A stretch of DNA of 64,000 bases from Pseudomonas sp. Leaf48 (GTDB lineage Bacteria; Pseudomonadota; Gammaproteobacteria; Pseudomonadales; Pseudomonadaceae), in the NCBI RefSeq assembly GCF_001421885.1, contig NZ_LMLH01000003.1, positions 213,122-277,121 on the forward strand. The letters run 5' to 3'. Positions 25,749-34,806 of this stretch are shown here, in pieces. Within the stretch, counting starts at the first letter, position 1; the number at the start of each line of letters is the position of its first letter. Made by a program: the position numbers and the translations under genes. Below the pieces are notes generated by a model. It was not told the DNA's origin. It saw only the letters and a list, made by a program, of their open reading frames with translations, and did no database searches.

Positions 25749-25887
25749 GCGGTTTGATTGCGCGTTTAAAACTGGCAAAAAAAAATTGTTTGCTACTATT
25801 AGTGAACGGCATCGAAGCCCAGGGCTGCTTTAACTTCCCTGGCACTGATCCACTCATTTCAAACGTGCCTGACCACATGGAGCTGCA

Positions 25888-27453
25888 ATGCGCATTCCAT
25901 TTAATTACGTGTTGTCAGCTGTCCTTTTTTTGAGCGGATCCAACTGCCTGGCACAGCCAGTGGTTGCGGCCGCAACCCCACCCGCAGTCACTCCCGGTAC
26001 CACACCGGCCCCGGCCCCCCTACCCGCGTCGGCATCGGCACCTGTCCCGGCAAAAGATCCCGTATTTACCCAGGAACAGCTGGATCAGATGCTGGCTCCC
26101 ATTGCACTTTACCCGGACCCGCTGCTGGCCCAGGTGCTGATGGCCAGCACTTATCCCGGGGAAGTCGCCGAGGCGGTGTTCTGGTCCAGGGGAAATCCCG
26201 ACGCCAAGGGTGATGATGCCGTCAGGCAGGTAGCGACCAAACCCTGGGACCCCAGTGTGCAGGCGCTGGTCGCCTTCCCGCAGGTTCTGGCTACCCTGGG
26301 GCAGGATCCCGTCTGGGTACAACGGGTAGGTGATGCCTTCCTGGCCCAGCCCGACGATGTCATGGGCGCTGTGCAACGCTTGCGTCATCAGGCGCAGGCA
26401 GCAGGCAACCTGCAGAGCAACCAGTATCAGAACGTGACGATCCAGAACATCGCACCCCCGACACCGGAGCCAGCACCGGCGCAGGAATCCGCACCCGCAG
26501 CGCCAGCCAGCAGCAGCTCCACCATCATCATTGAGCCCGCTGATCCGCAGGTCGTATACGTCCCTACTTATAATCCAACCACCACCTACGGCACCTGGCC
26601 TTATCCGGCGTCGCCGCCTGCGTACTATCCACCGCCGCCTGCGTACTACCCCGGTCAGGCATTGATGGCCGGACTGGCGTTTGGTACCGGCGTGGCAATC
26701 GTCGGTGCGTTGTGGGGTGAGTGTGACTGGGGCGACAACGACGTAGAAATCGACGTCGACCGCTACAACAACATCAACGGCAACAACCGCATCACCAACA
26801 ATTCGAACAAGTGGCAGCACAACTCCACCCACCGCAACGGCGTACCCTATCGCGACAATCGCAGCCGCGAGCAGTACGGCCGGCAACTGGACGGGGCCAA
26901 TCAGCGCCAGGCCTATAGAGGCGACAACGCTCAACGAGCCCAGGCGCGCGAGAGTGCTCAGCGCAACCAGGCCAGGGAAAATGCCCGCACCTCGATGGAC
27001 AGGGCCGGCATCGAACGCCCTGCCACCAGCAACCAACAAGCCCGTGATCGGGCGCGCGAAGCCCAGACCAGAACGGCGGCAAACAACCGCCAGCAAGCAG
27101 GCACCAACAGACCGAACGCGACCGACAGAGGCCAGGGCACAGCCAGAAACACCCGGGAAGCCCAGCAACCCCGCCGGCAGACCGCTCAGACCAATCAACG
27201 CGCACAGGGCAAGGCACAGGCGCGCCAGACTACGCAAAAACGCCCAACTGCGACGGCCGCCAACAAGAGCGGTACGCGCAACAACGCATTCGCCGGGGCA
27301 CGCAAACCTTCTCAAGTCAACGCACAAGCCAGTCGTGGCCGGGCCAGCCAGGCATCAGCTCAGCGCCCCAGCGCTTCGCGATCAGCTGGCCATCAGGTCA
27401 GTCGGCCATCCAATCCGCCAGCGCGTTCAGGTTCAAGAGGGGGCCGTCGTTGA
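25888..27453 (+). CDS. DUF3300 domain-containing secreted protein
   Basis: 521 residues. Signal peptide (cut after NCLA, about 23), a Pro/Ala linker, then the DUF3300 domain (about 55-270) with F-T-Q-E-Q-L-D-Q-M-L-A-P-I-A-L-Y-P-D-P-L-L and the A-D-P-Q-V-V-Y-V-P-T-Y-N-P motif. A Tyr/Pro stretch and one hydrophobic segment (QALMAGLAFGTGVAIVGALW) follow. The last 230 residues are a low-complexity tail rich in N, Q, R and A, strongly basic. The function is unknown. The stop overlaps the next gene, and DUF3300 and DUF2950 genes are often paired, suggesting an envelope-associated two-component unit. Confidence 0.88.
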   Translation: MRIPFNYVLSAVLFLSGSNCLAQPVVAAATPPAVTPGTTPAPAPLPASASAPVPAKDPVFTQEQLDQMLAPIALYPDPLLAQVLMASTYPGEVAEAVFWSRGNPDAKGDDAVRQVATKPWDPSVQALVAFPQVLATLGQDPVWVQRVGDAFLAQPDDVMGAVQRLRHQAQAAGNLQSNQYQNVTIQNIAPPTPEPAPAQESAPAAPASSSSTIIIEPADPQVVYVPTYNPTTTYGTWPYPASPPAYYPPPPAYYPGQALMAGLAFGTGVAIVGALWGECDWGDNDVEIDVDRYNNINGNNRITNNSNKWQHNSTHRNGVPYRDNRSREQYGRQLDGANQRQAYRGDNAQRAQARESAQRNQARENARTSMDRAGIERPATSNQQARDRAREAQTRTAANNRQQAGTNRPNATDRGQGTARNTREAQQPRRQTAQTNQRAQGKAQARQTTQKRPTATAANKSGTRNNAFAGARKPSQVNAQASRGRASQASAQRPSASRSAGHQVSRPSNPPARSGSRGGRR

Positions 27454-28376
27454 ATAACAATCCTCGAGTAAAGGCACGCATGGGCTTGCGCCTCAGTGCC
27501 CTGGCGATAACTGCCGGTCTGGCCTGGTCGTGCATCGCCATGGCACAGCAGGAATTTCCAACACCAGAAAAGGCCGCTGAAGCCTTCGTCGAAGCACTGG
27601 GCACCGACCACGCCGATCACGAACGACTGACTCAGTTGCTGGGCAAGGAATGGCGCAGTTTCATCCCTCGCGAAGGCACCGAGCGCAAAGATGTGGAGGC
27701 GTTTCTCAAGCAATACCAGGAGCGACACCAAATTGAAAAAACCAGCGACGGCAAGGCAATGCTGGCGGTCGGCAACGACAATTGGACACTGCCCATACCC
27801 ATGGTAAAAACCGCCACCGGTTGGCGCTTCGACATGAAGTCCGGCAGTGCCGAAGTCCGTGCTCGTCGAATCGGCCGCAACGAAATCGACGCAGTGCAAT
27901 CGGCGCTGAGTTATCACGACGCGCAAATGGAATATGCATCCATGGATCGTGACGGTGACGGCGCACTGGAGTATGCGCAGAACATCTACAGCGCCCCCGG
28001 CAAGCACGACGGGCTGTATTGGCCGGACGACGATAGCGGTCAGATCAGCCCCCTGGGTCCCTTGTTCGGCGAAACCATCGCCGGCGAAGCCTGGCATGGC
28101 TACTACTTCCGCATCCTTGAAAGCCAGGGGCCTTCGGCACCTGGTGGCGCCTACAGCTACCTCGTTGGCGACAAGATGATCCGGGGCTTTGCCTTGATTG
28201 CCTGGCCAGCAAAGTACGACGATACGGGAGTGATGAGCTTCATGATCAGTCATGAAGGGCAGGTGTTCGAGAAGGACCTGGGGCCCGAGAGTGAGAAGTT
28301 GGCGCTGTCGATGAAGAGCTTTGATCCCGATGACAGTTGGAAAGAGGTGACCGTGGATCAGGATGAGATCAAGTAA
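27450..28376 (+). CDS. DUF2950 domain-containing secreted protein
   Basis: 308 residues from a TTG start that overlaps the DUF3300 stop (TTGA) and has a strong RBS (AAGAGGGGG); an ATG ten codons later, also with AAGG nearby, is an alternative. A signal peptide ends near WSCIAMA. The DUF2950 domain fills the rest, with F-P-T-P-E-K-A-A-E-A-F-V, Y-W-P-D-D-D-S-G-Q-I-S-P-L-G-P-L and W-H-G-Y-Y-F-R-I-L-x-x-Q-G. Periplasmic or outer-surface protein of unknown role, coupled to DUF3300. Confidence 0.87.
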   Translation: MNNNPRVKARMGLRLSALAITAGLAWSCIAMAQQEFPTPEKAAEAFVEALGTDHADHERLTQLLGKEWRSFIPREGTERKDVEAFLKQYQERHQIEKTSDGKAMLAVGNDNWTLPIPMVKTATGWRFDMKSGSAEVRARRIGRNEIDAVQSALSYHDAQMEYASMDRDGDGALEYAQNIYSAPGKHDGLYWPDDDSGQISPLGPLFGETIAGEAWHGYYFRILESQGPSAPGGAYSYLVGDKMIRGFALIAWPAKYDDTGVMSFMISHEGQVFEKDLGPESEKLALSMKSFDPDDSWKEVTVDQDEIK

Positions 28377-28989
28377 TTCAGGCACAAGCCCCGCACAAGC
28401 GGGGCTCGATAAAAACCGCGGATAGCGACAGAGCACCTCGACAGGCAAACTGACCTTGGCTATCAACTCGCGTTCGCGATAGGTGCGTCATAGGTGTAGC
28501 TATTAGACAGGTTGTCAATTCTACGGAGCAGATGCGCTTCACAGCGCAAGCCATTCCCCACCCCGAATAATAGAACACCCCGATAACCCCGAGGCCAACC
28601 CCAAATCCCAGCCACCACCCCCCTCCCCCTGTGGGAGCCAGCCTGCTGGCGATAGCGCCAGCCCAACCACCACAAATACTGAAACAGCCCCCCAAAACCC
28701 ACTCCAATGCCTAAAGCGTGGAAACGTCCTACATTCAAATGCCGAAACAGAGTCGGAAGCATCTGATTCTGGTTTTTGGCGATAGCTGAATGAGCCATCG
28801 CTGATCCCGAACGGCGTAGATATTCTGCTCTCGTAGAAAAACCAACTACTGACAAGGAGCGGTCTTATGCAACCCGTCGATTTTTAATCGTGCCCTCCCC
28901 TATTGTTGATGCCCACACCCACAATTGAGCGGGCGATCACAGCGTCAAGCGCTCCAATGCATAAAGTCAGGATTCCAGTTTCCCGTTCA
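28377..28989. other. Gene-poor gap with a lone REP element
   Basis: About 610 bp without a convincing gene. A hairpin agccccgcacaagcggggct lies 10-30 nt after the DUF2950 stop but lacks a T-tail. A C-rich, G-poor stretch follows at 28556-28630. The rest shows no tRNA or clear promoter. Confidence 0.6.
28629..28657. repeat. Solitary REP element
   Basis: tgtgggagccagcctgctgg followed by cgatagcg: one REP unit without an inverted partner. Confidence 0.7.
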
Positions 28990-29337
28990 ATGGATGACAT
29001 TATGCAATCGACACTCGGAGTACGAATCTGTGAGGCGATGGAACAACGAAACCTGTCAAAACTGTACGCCGTCGCCGTTGCACTGGACGTCACAGAAAGT
29101 GCCGTATGCCGTTGGAGAAAGAACGGCAGGATAACGGTGGAAAACATAATCGCGCTCTGCGAACTCCTGGACGTCTCCACCGATTGGCTGCTGCTGGGTC
29201 GCGGCACAATGGACATGCACCGCAATGTCCAGCCCCCACTGCGTCAAAACGTGCGAAAACATCTGTCCACTCTCCCTGATGCGGCGCTCATACACCTGGA
29301 AAACTTCCTGGCCGCCATCGATTCTCCTGACACTTGA
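28990..29337 (+). CDS. XRE-family helix-turn-helix regulator
   Basis: 115 residues from the ATG giving MDDIMQSTLGVRICEAM; starts further upstream would extend it to 144 but add unstructured sequence. Residues about 8-65 are a Cro/CI-type HTH (RICEAMEQRNLSKLYAVAVALDVTESAVCRWRKNGRITVENIIALCELLDVSTDWLLLG), like small phage-type repressors. The C-terminal 45 residues are helical. It sits 170 bp upstream of the helical protein and caspase-like gene pair, so it may regulate them. Base composition is lower in GC than the housekeeping block. Confidence 0.82.
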   Translation: MDDIMQSTLGVRICEAMEQRNLSKLYAVAVALDVTESAVCRWRKNGRITVENIIALCELLDVSTDWLLLGRGTMDMHRNVQPPLRQNVRKHLSTLPDAALIHLENFLAAIDSPDT

Positions 29338-29508
29338 ACGCTGCGCAAGCAGATTCCGGAAATTTTGCCTGCCGCGCAATTTGAATGCGTTGAGTCACGC
29401 GCCGTCGAGGCTCATGTTCTGGTTGTCGCCTTTTTCAATGCGCCAAGGAAACGGAAATAGTGATTGCGCACAAGAAAGGTCGATACCACCTAACACTTGG
29501 AGCCAGAC

Positions 29509-30420
29509 ATGGGACAGTCAAACACGATCGAAGAACAGCAAAAACAGAACGCCAAATTCCAGGCCTATGTTGATCAGATGCGTACGGACCTCGACAAGAG
29601 CCTGACCACGCAAACGGCTGCTTTGAACGACAAGATCAAGGCGCATTACAGTAAATACAACGACGACGCCTCAATGATTTCGAGCAGCTACCAGCACCTG
29701 ACCACGGTGAGCGAATGGTCGCTGGCCTCGGTTAACGTGATGATCGACTCGTGCCGCAAGGCCATCTTCGGAGGGAAGTTGCCCGATGGCGCGAAAAAGG
29801 ACACTCCGACGGCAGAAGTCACCGCTGCCATTCAGGCGATGACGAACCTGGACCTGCTGATCGCCAATGCAGCGTTTGACGCCATACAAGGACTGTTGAC
29901 CAGTGTCGGCTCGAAAACCGAAACCAGCATTACGGTCAAGACCGATGAAAAACTGCTGGCGCCCGGCATGACCTTGTTCATTACCGTGATGGAGAACTCC
30001 TACCACCGCAAAGACTTCCTCAGCGACGAGTCGATTGTCCAGACGCTGTTCCTCTTCGACGTGCGCTTCTCCATCAAGGAAGGCAAAGCCGTGACCAAGT
30101 TGAACGATCTGCAGGCGTACGAGAACCAGAAGCAATCCATGCGCAACCAGCTACTGAAAGTCGACAACGAGGTCGACAAGCTGGACCCCTCCGCCGACAA
30201 CTATCTGACCATGCTGGCCAAGTTCACGAGCATCAGCGACACACTGAACACTCGTCTTGAGGCCATCGACAAAAAGCTCCAGGTCATCAGCCTGCTGGCA
30301 GGGCCAGCGGTGAATGAGGCCCAGCCGGCGCTTGCAGCGCTGCCGGAGACGCTCGACGGCGGTGCGATCGTGGCGCGTATCAAGGCACGCTTCGATACGG
30401 CACTGGCGGCCAGACTCTGA
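29509..30420 (+). CDS. Helical protein of unknown function
   Basis: 303 residues starting MGQSNTIEEQQKQNAKFQ, with TGGAG at a good distance. No signal peptide or membrane segment. Residues 1-60 form a charged helix, 60-135 a second helical region, about 140-200 a mixed alpha/beta part (TSITVKTDEKLL...MTLFITVMENSYHRKDFL) and 205-270 a coiled coil (LQAYENQKQSMRNQLLKVDNEVDKL). The start and end have the look of a soluble cytoplasmic or injected protein. I recognise no family. The caspase-like gene follows 59 nt later on the same strand. Confidence 0.7.
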   Translation: MGQSNTIEEQQKQNAKFQAYVDQMRTDLDKSLTTQTAALNDKIKAHYSKYNDDASMISSSYQHLTTVSEWSLASVNVMIDSCRKAIFGGKLPDGAKKDTPTAEVTAAIQAMTNLDLLIANAAFDAIQGLLTSVGSKTETSITVKTDEKLLAPGMTLFITVMENSYHRKDFLSDESIVQTLFLFDVRFSIKEGKAVTKLNDLQAYENQKQSMRNQLLKVDNEVDKLDPSADNYLTMLAKFTSISDTLNTRLEAIDKKLQVISLLAGPAVNEAQPALAALPETLDGGAIVARIKARFDTALAARL

Positions 30421-30479
30421 GCAGCCACGGGCAGTGACGGTTTTGCCAAATTCAAGTTTCGCTTGATGAGGAATGGATC

Positions 30480-30926
30480 ATGACCATTGTCTTTGAAATG
30501 AGTACCGATGCAGACATCGTAAACACCACGCTCAACCCCGCCTGGCCTGCGGTAACCGCACGCCATGACTGGGCAGCAGTCAGGAACATGAACCTGAACA
30601 TCGAAGGAGGTGCAGTCATCGTCGTACTGGCGCACGGTAACAACAACGTTATCGGGGATGCCGGCCCGGCGATTTCCCTCAACGCGGAAACCTTCCTGGC
30701 CTCCGTGCAAGGCAACATACAGGCCGGACAGGCACCAGGCGCCGTTTATATCTCCACCTGCGGCAAGGACATTGCAGGTTTCGCCGCCGGAGTACGTATC
30801 TGCGCCGAGAACAACAAGGTGTGGGCCAACACGGCGATCTTCGGCCACCATTCTCCGGTCGCAGGACCGGTCCCGCCGCCAACGCCCACTAATTTGAGCT
30901 GGGTGCAAATCTATCAAGGTCGTTGA
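30480..30926 (+). CDS. Small protein with a possible caspase-like His-Cys dyad
   Basis: 148 residues with TGAGG upstream. Two motifs resemble the caspase-fold dyad: V-I-V-V-L-A-H-G-N (about residues 46-54; strand then His-Gly) and G-A-V-Y-I-S-T-C-G-K-D (about 88-98; strand then Cys-Gly). Between them is a short helical region, as expected in a minimal caspase/CHAT/C80 fold. The C-terminus is Pro-rich (PVPPPTPTN). No signal peptide. The fold is inferred from motif spacing only; it may equally be a non-enzymatic protein. Follows the helical protein gene, suggesting that the two act together. Confidence 0.6.
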   Translation: MTIVFEMSTDADIVNTTLNPAWPAVTARHDWAAVRNMNLNIEGGAVIVVLAHGNNNVIGDAGPAISLNAETFLASVQGNIQAGQAPGAVYISTCGKDIAGFAAGVRICAENNKVWANTAIFGHHSPVAGPVPPPTPTNLSWVQIYQGR

Positions 30927-31005
30927 AAACACGCTTGTGATAGAACTCCGGTTGCGTGCTGCCCTTGCTTCACGCGACTGGCCTTGCTCTGCGGTGCAGT
31001 AACAC

Positions 31006-31029
31006 GCCGGGGCTCCATAGAGCCCCGGC
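31006..31029. terminator. GC-rich hairpin between convergent genes
   Basis: gccggggctc cata gagccccggc, a perfect 10-bp stem, lies between the caspase-like gene and the end of the RTX remnant. No long T-run on either side, so termination would be modest. Confidence 0.55.
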
Positions 31030-31038
31030 AGCGCTTTA

Positions 31039-31508
31039 TCAGGCAATAATGTCTGCGCTAACCAGTGTCGGCACACCGATCAGGGAAATCTCGAACTCCG
31101 CAGCCGTGTCGGCATCGGTGCTGCCAAACAGGATGCCGCCAGCGAAACGCACCTGCCCGGTCGCATTACTGCTGAAGGCGTTCGCCCCGATGTAGCTGAA
31201 AGCATCATTGACGGCAGTGGCGACATTAGCGTCCAGGGTCGACAGGTCGATCTTGTCACCCTCGCTGGTTTTGAAATCCCCCACCACATCGCGCAATGTG
31301 CCCAGGCCCATTTCGCTCAAGAAATCGAAGTCGAAGCGATCGGCTCCGACACCGCCGTTGAGCCGATCAACACCCACCCCACCGATCAGCAGGTCGTTAC
31401 CGGCGCCACCGGAAAGCACATCGTTGCCGATGCCCCCTGTGAGGGTGTTGGCGGCGGCATTGCCGGTCAGGGTGTCGTTGAAGTTACCGGAACAAAGTGG
31501 ACAGATCT
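31039..31508 (-). pseudogene. C-terminal remnant of an RTX calcium-binding secreted protein
   Basis: The minus frame begins just after an in-frame TAG near 31510 and has no proper start. It reads nonapeptide RTX repeats (LTGGIGNDV-LSGGAGNDL-LIGGVGVDR-LNGGVGADR-F), then a serralysin-type C-terminal domain (DVVGDFKTSEGDKIDLSTLDAN) and a C-terminus like a type I secretion signal (VSADIIA). The N-terminal catalytic or adhesive part is missing. A short M-start ORF inside it is not likely to be a functional gene. Confidence 0.75.
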
Positions 31509-31606
31509 ATAATCGCCGCCGATCAATCGTATCGGGGCTCGCGCCCCCACCCTCTCAATCCTGATAAACTCCCCCACCTCCCAGCCTCACCGATTCCAGA
31601 TCCCCC

Positions 31607-32602
31607 ATGTCCGTAACCACCGCTACACCTGCCCCGCTTTCCCGTCGTTTCTCCGTCGCACCCATGATGGACTGGACCGACCGCCACTGCCGCTTCTTCC
31701 TGCGTCTGCTGTCGAAGAACGCCCTGCTCTACACCGAAATGGTCACCACCGGGGCCTTGCTCAACGGCGATCACGAGCGTTTCCTGCGTCACAACGAGGC
31801 TGAGCATCCGCTGGCGTTGCAGCTCGGTGGCAGTGTTCCGCTGGACCTGGCCGCGTGTGCACGCATGGCCCAGGAGCACGGTTACGACGAGGTGAACCTG
31901 AATGTCGGCTGCCCGAGTGATCGGGTGCAGAACAATATGATCGGCGCGTGCCTGATGGGGCATCCGCAGTTGGTGGCCGATTGCGTGAAGGCGATGCGTG
32001 ATGCGGTGTCGATTCCGGTGACGGTCAAGCACCGTATCGGTATCAACGGTCGGGACAGTTACGAGGAACTGTGCGATTTCGTCGGCACAGTGCGTGATGC
32101 CGGCTGCACCAGTTTTACCGTGCATGCGCGGATTGCGATTCTGGAAGGGTTGTCGCCGAAGGAAAACCGTGACATTCCACCCCTGCGCTATGACGTGGCG
32201 GCGCGGTTGAAGGCGGATTTTCCGCAGCTGGAGATCATTCTCAACGGCGGAATCAAGACGCTGGAAGCTTGCCACGAACATCTGCAAACCTTCGACGGTG
32301 TGATGCTCGGTCGCGAGGCGTATCACAACCCGTATGTGATGGCCGAGGTCGATCAGCAACTGTTTGGCAGCACGGCGCCGGTGATCAGCCGCGCCGAGGC
32401 GCTGGCGCAACTGCGACCCTATATCGCCGCGCATATCGATGCGGGCGGTTCGATGCACCATATCACTCGCCATGTACTGGGGCTGGGCACCGGGTTTCCG
32501 GGGGCGCGCAAGTTCCGCCAGTTATTGTCGGTGGATATTCACAAGGCCAAAGAGCCATTGGTTTTGCTGGATCAGGCGGCGCAGTTGCTCGAGGGGCGGT
32601 AA
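31607..32602 (+). CDS. dusA: tRNA-dihydrouridine(20/20a) synthase DusA
   Basis: 331 residues. Reduces U20/U20a in the tRNA D-loop with FMN and NADPH. DusA marks: F-S-V-A-P-M-M-D-W-T-D-R-H-C-R (FMN site), Y-T-E-M-V-T-T-G-A-L, the catalytic Cys in N-L-N-V-G-C-P-S-D-R-V-Q, K-H-R-I-G-I and the H-A-R motif. I recall dusA lying next to tal in other Pseudomonas, so this marks the left boundary of the EPS island. Confidence 0.95.
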   Translation: MSVTTATPAPLSRRFSVAPMMDWTDRHCRFFLRLLSKNALLYTEMVTTGALLNGDHERFLRHNEAEHPLALQLGGSVPLDLAACARMAQEHGYDEVNLNVGCPSDRVQNNMIGACLMGHPQLVADCVKAMRDAVSIPVTVKHRIGINGRDSYEELCDFVGTVRDAGCTSFTVHARIAILEGLSPKENRDIPPLRYDVAARLKADFPQLEIILNGGIKTLEACHEHLQTFDGVMLGREAYHNPYVMAEVDQQLFGSTAPVISRAEALAQLRPYIAAHIDAGGSMHHITRHVLGLGTGFPGARKFRQLLSVDIHKAKEPLVLLDQAAQLLEGR

Positions 32603-33248
32603 ATATTGACTGAACACCAGGCCGACGCCGTGCAGCCTGGCGCTGGTTTTTCCCTGCCAGGCCGCGTCATTCCGCTCTACCCGATCAATCTTAAGAACAA
32701 CCCACCGCTATTGGCCGATCCCGAACGCAATGCGCCCGGGATCATCGCCTGACATTGCGCGAATTCTGCAGTTTTATTGAAATCAGCCACGCAAACGAGA
32801 AATTAAAACTCATTGAACCGCGCATTAAAACAGCCTGTTATCAAATGTCGCCCACTATGCCTTAACGCTTGCGAGTTATATATCAGTTAATAACGGAAGA
32901 ACATTCAGGCGCAGGGGCCAATTTCTAGCAGTAACATTCAGAATTACATGACGCCGGATCAAAAATTGATCGAAGCCGGCACCTTAGTCTCATACACGGC
33001 GAATTGCTCCGGAAAATCGGGACATGGCGACAAAAGATAGCACAACGCCATGGCCGATTTGCGCGCGATATTGAACTGGATTATTCAGCACATCTGCCGC
33101 AGGAGAGCAAACGATCACATCCGACGTATCGGTAATGTTAAAAAACTTGCCCGGGACTTAAAATCTCAACGAAATGTTACCAATTGTCAGTCACAAACGA
33201 GAATTGGTGCTTTAAAATCCAAACGTCAGCACCCAGCCGAGTCAAAGC
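32603..33248. other. Long gap upstream of the regulatory cassette
   Basis: 646 bp without a confident gene. A short in-frame ORF (32606-32752, TTG start, 48 codons, ending PERNAPGIIA) has coding-like codon use but no RBS or known match; it may be a gene remnant. An inverted repeat gcctggc ... gccaggc (32634-32663) could end dusA. Further on the sequence is AT-rich with repeats (ccggatcaaaaattgatc; accaatt ... aattggt at 33178-33212) that could hold the cassette promoter and operators. Confidence 0.5.
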
Positions 33249-33986
33249 ATGATGCTTACAGGGAATTACACTTCACGCCACCACCACGCACAGGAGCAGA
33301 CAGGGATTCTCACCATTGGGCCGACCCATTTGTCAGCCGAGAATTTCAGGGAGTTAGTTACCAGCCACCTGGGCAATGACTTGCCCATAGATACCACCTG
33401 CTACAGCAATTCGATCAATGAAGACAAGCCTCACGGATTGTACCGTGCGGTGTTTATTGTCATTGACAGACCCCAGGCGCTTGATCAAAGCATTGCCTTG
33501 ATTGAAGGTATTCGCAGCGACGATCTGGCGCTGGAAATATTTGCCGTCTTCACCGGCCCAGGCACCTACAACAAGATGAAGTACTATCTCGCGGGGGCCG
33601 ATCACTGCATCAAACTCAACGCTACCCCTGGCGAAAATGCCGAGGTGCTGGCCGAGCTTTTCAACAGCCCGGAATGGCTAAAAGAAAACAATCTGCTGCT
33701 AGACCCCACTCGCATGTGCCTTGTCGGGGGCTATAAAAAACTGGATATATCGTTTGCAGAAATGAGCATTCTCGAGGCTTTTGCTCTAACAAAAAACCAT
33801 ATACTGAGCCATGACGAAATCGCCAGAGTCATGGGTCTCAATGTAAATTTTTATGACCCAAGAGCCTTGGAAAAGTCAATCAGCCGTCTTCGCGGCAAAA
33901 TAAAAGGCACGTATGGCACCAACGCCATTCAGAGCATTCGTGGACATGGATATCGCTTAATCAGGGGCCTGATCTTTACCGCCTGA
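33249..33986 (+). CDS. Orphan winged-helix regulator with a receiver-like N-terminus
   Basis: 245 residues. The C-terminal 90 residues are an OmpR-type winged helix (KKLDISFAEMSILEAFALTKNHILSHDEIARVMG...RALEKSISRLRGKIKGTYGTNAIQSIRGHGYRLI). Residues about 20-140 have the length of a receiver domain, but I cannot find the phospho-acceptor Asp, the acidic pair or a clear Lys in the usual places, so phosphorylation is unlikely. No kinase gene is near. Its stop and the next ATG share a base (TGATG), so the genes are co-translated. Probably controls the EPS genes; this is inference. Confidence 0.82.
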   Translation: MMLTGNYTSRHHHAQEQTGILTIGPTHLSAENFRELVTSHLGNDLPIDTTCYSNSINEDKPHGLYRAVFIVIDRPQALDQSIALIEGIRSDDLALEIFAVFTGPGTYNKMKYYLAGADHCIKLNATPGENAEVLAELFNSPEWLKENNLLLDPTRMCLVGGYKKLDISFAEMSILEAFALTKNHILSHDEIARVMGLNVNFYDPRALEKSISRLRGKIKGTYGTNAIQSIRGHGYRLIRGLIFTA

Positions 33987-34771
33987 TGATTTACGTGCAA
34001 GGGAGTTATTGCATTTTGAACGCAACCGGGCGCGCGCCCCAATACGAGCGCGCGAATTATTATCTGTCTCGGCAGCTGATTCTCACACGCGACGACCGCC
34101 CTTTTGGCAGCGAAATCAGGATTAAATTCGACGACAATCAGGTCCTCTCGGCGCTTGCATCTTTCGCCCCGCAAACACCTCAGCTGCGCGGCATCTACAG
34201 CCAGGCACTGATGCAGACCCGGCGGGTGGCCCTCTCGCTGAAAAACAGCCGCACCATCAGTGAAAACCAGTATCCGAGCCGTCGGTTTGTTTGTCTGGAA
34301 CAGTCAGCCCTGATCGACTGCGCACTGTCAAAAGAGTTGATCCAGTGCAACGAAACCTTGCAGGCCTTCGGGCAGACTCTGGTTATCGCACTAAACGAAC
34401 TGCCATTGCCGGCAGTCAGTTTCACGGATAAAAAGAAAATCCTGTGCAATCTGTATCAATTGAAGGATCACGGAATCGAAATCGCTTTCGACGGCTTCAA
34501 TATCTACGATGAAAGTAGCGAGATCTTGACCACTCTGAATCTCTTCGACTACATAAAAATCTCCATTTCAACGCTGGATTTGAGCCTCAAACTCACCGAC
34601 AACCCGGAACTTTTCAATCGACTCTACGAACGCATGACCCAGCAGGCTCACACCACCAAAGTATCGTTTATCGCGGACCGGGTCGAAAAGGCTGCCAGCC
34701 ATGTACTGGCGCGAGCGCTGCCCTTTGATTACTTCCAGGGGAGCCACTACTCCCCAATCGATAACCTTTAA
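33986..34771 (+). CDS. Degenerate EAL-domain protein
   Basis: 261 residues. The second half follows the EAL fold: L-V-I-A-L-N-E-L (EITE-like), G-I-E-I-A-F-D-G-F-N (in place of the DDFG loop), F-D-Y-I-K-I-S (in place of the KiD Asp), F-I-A-D-R-V-E (in place of AEGVE) and F-D-Y-F-Q-G-S-H-Y-S-P. The signature EAL tripeptide and several metal-binding acids are missing, so c-di-GMP hydrolysis is not expected. It could bind c-di-GMP or act as a protein-interaction module. It is coupled to the winged-helix gene before it. Confidence 0.78.
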   Translation: MIYVQGSYCILNATGRAPQYERANYYLSRQLILTRDDRPFGSEIRIKFDDNQVLSALASFAPQTPQLRGIYSQALMQTRRVALSLKNSRTISENQYPSRRFVCLEQSALIDCALSKELIQCNETLQAFGQTLVIALNELPLPAVSFTDKKKILCNLYQLKDHGIEIAFDGFNIYDESSEILTTLNLFDYIKISISTLDLSLKLTDNPELFNRLYERMTQQAHTTKVSFIADRVEKAASHVLARALPFDYFQGSHYSPIDNL

Positions 34772-34806
34772 ACCCACAACCCAGGTACACAATTCAGGAG
34801 AGAGAC

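Noticed and set aside
26020..27327. Open frame of 435 codons opposite the DUF3300 gene
   Set aside because: Antisense of a repetitive low-complexity tail; looks membrane-like only because of the base composition.
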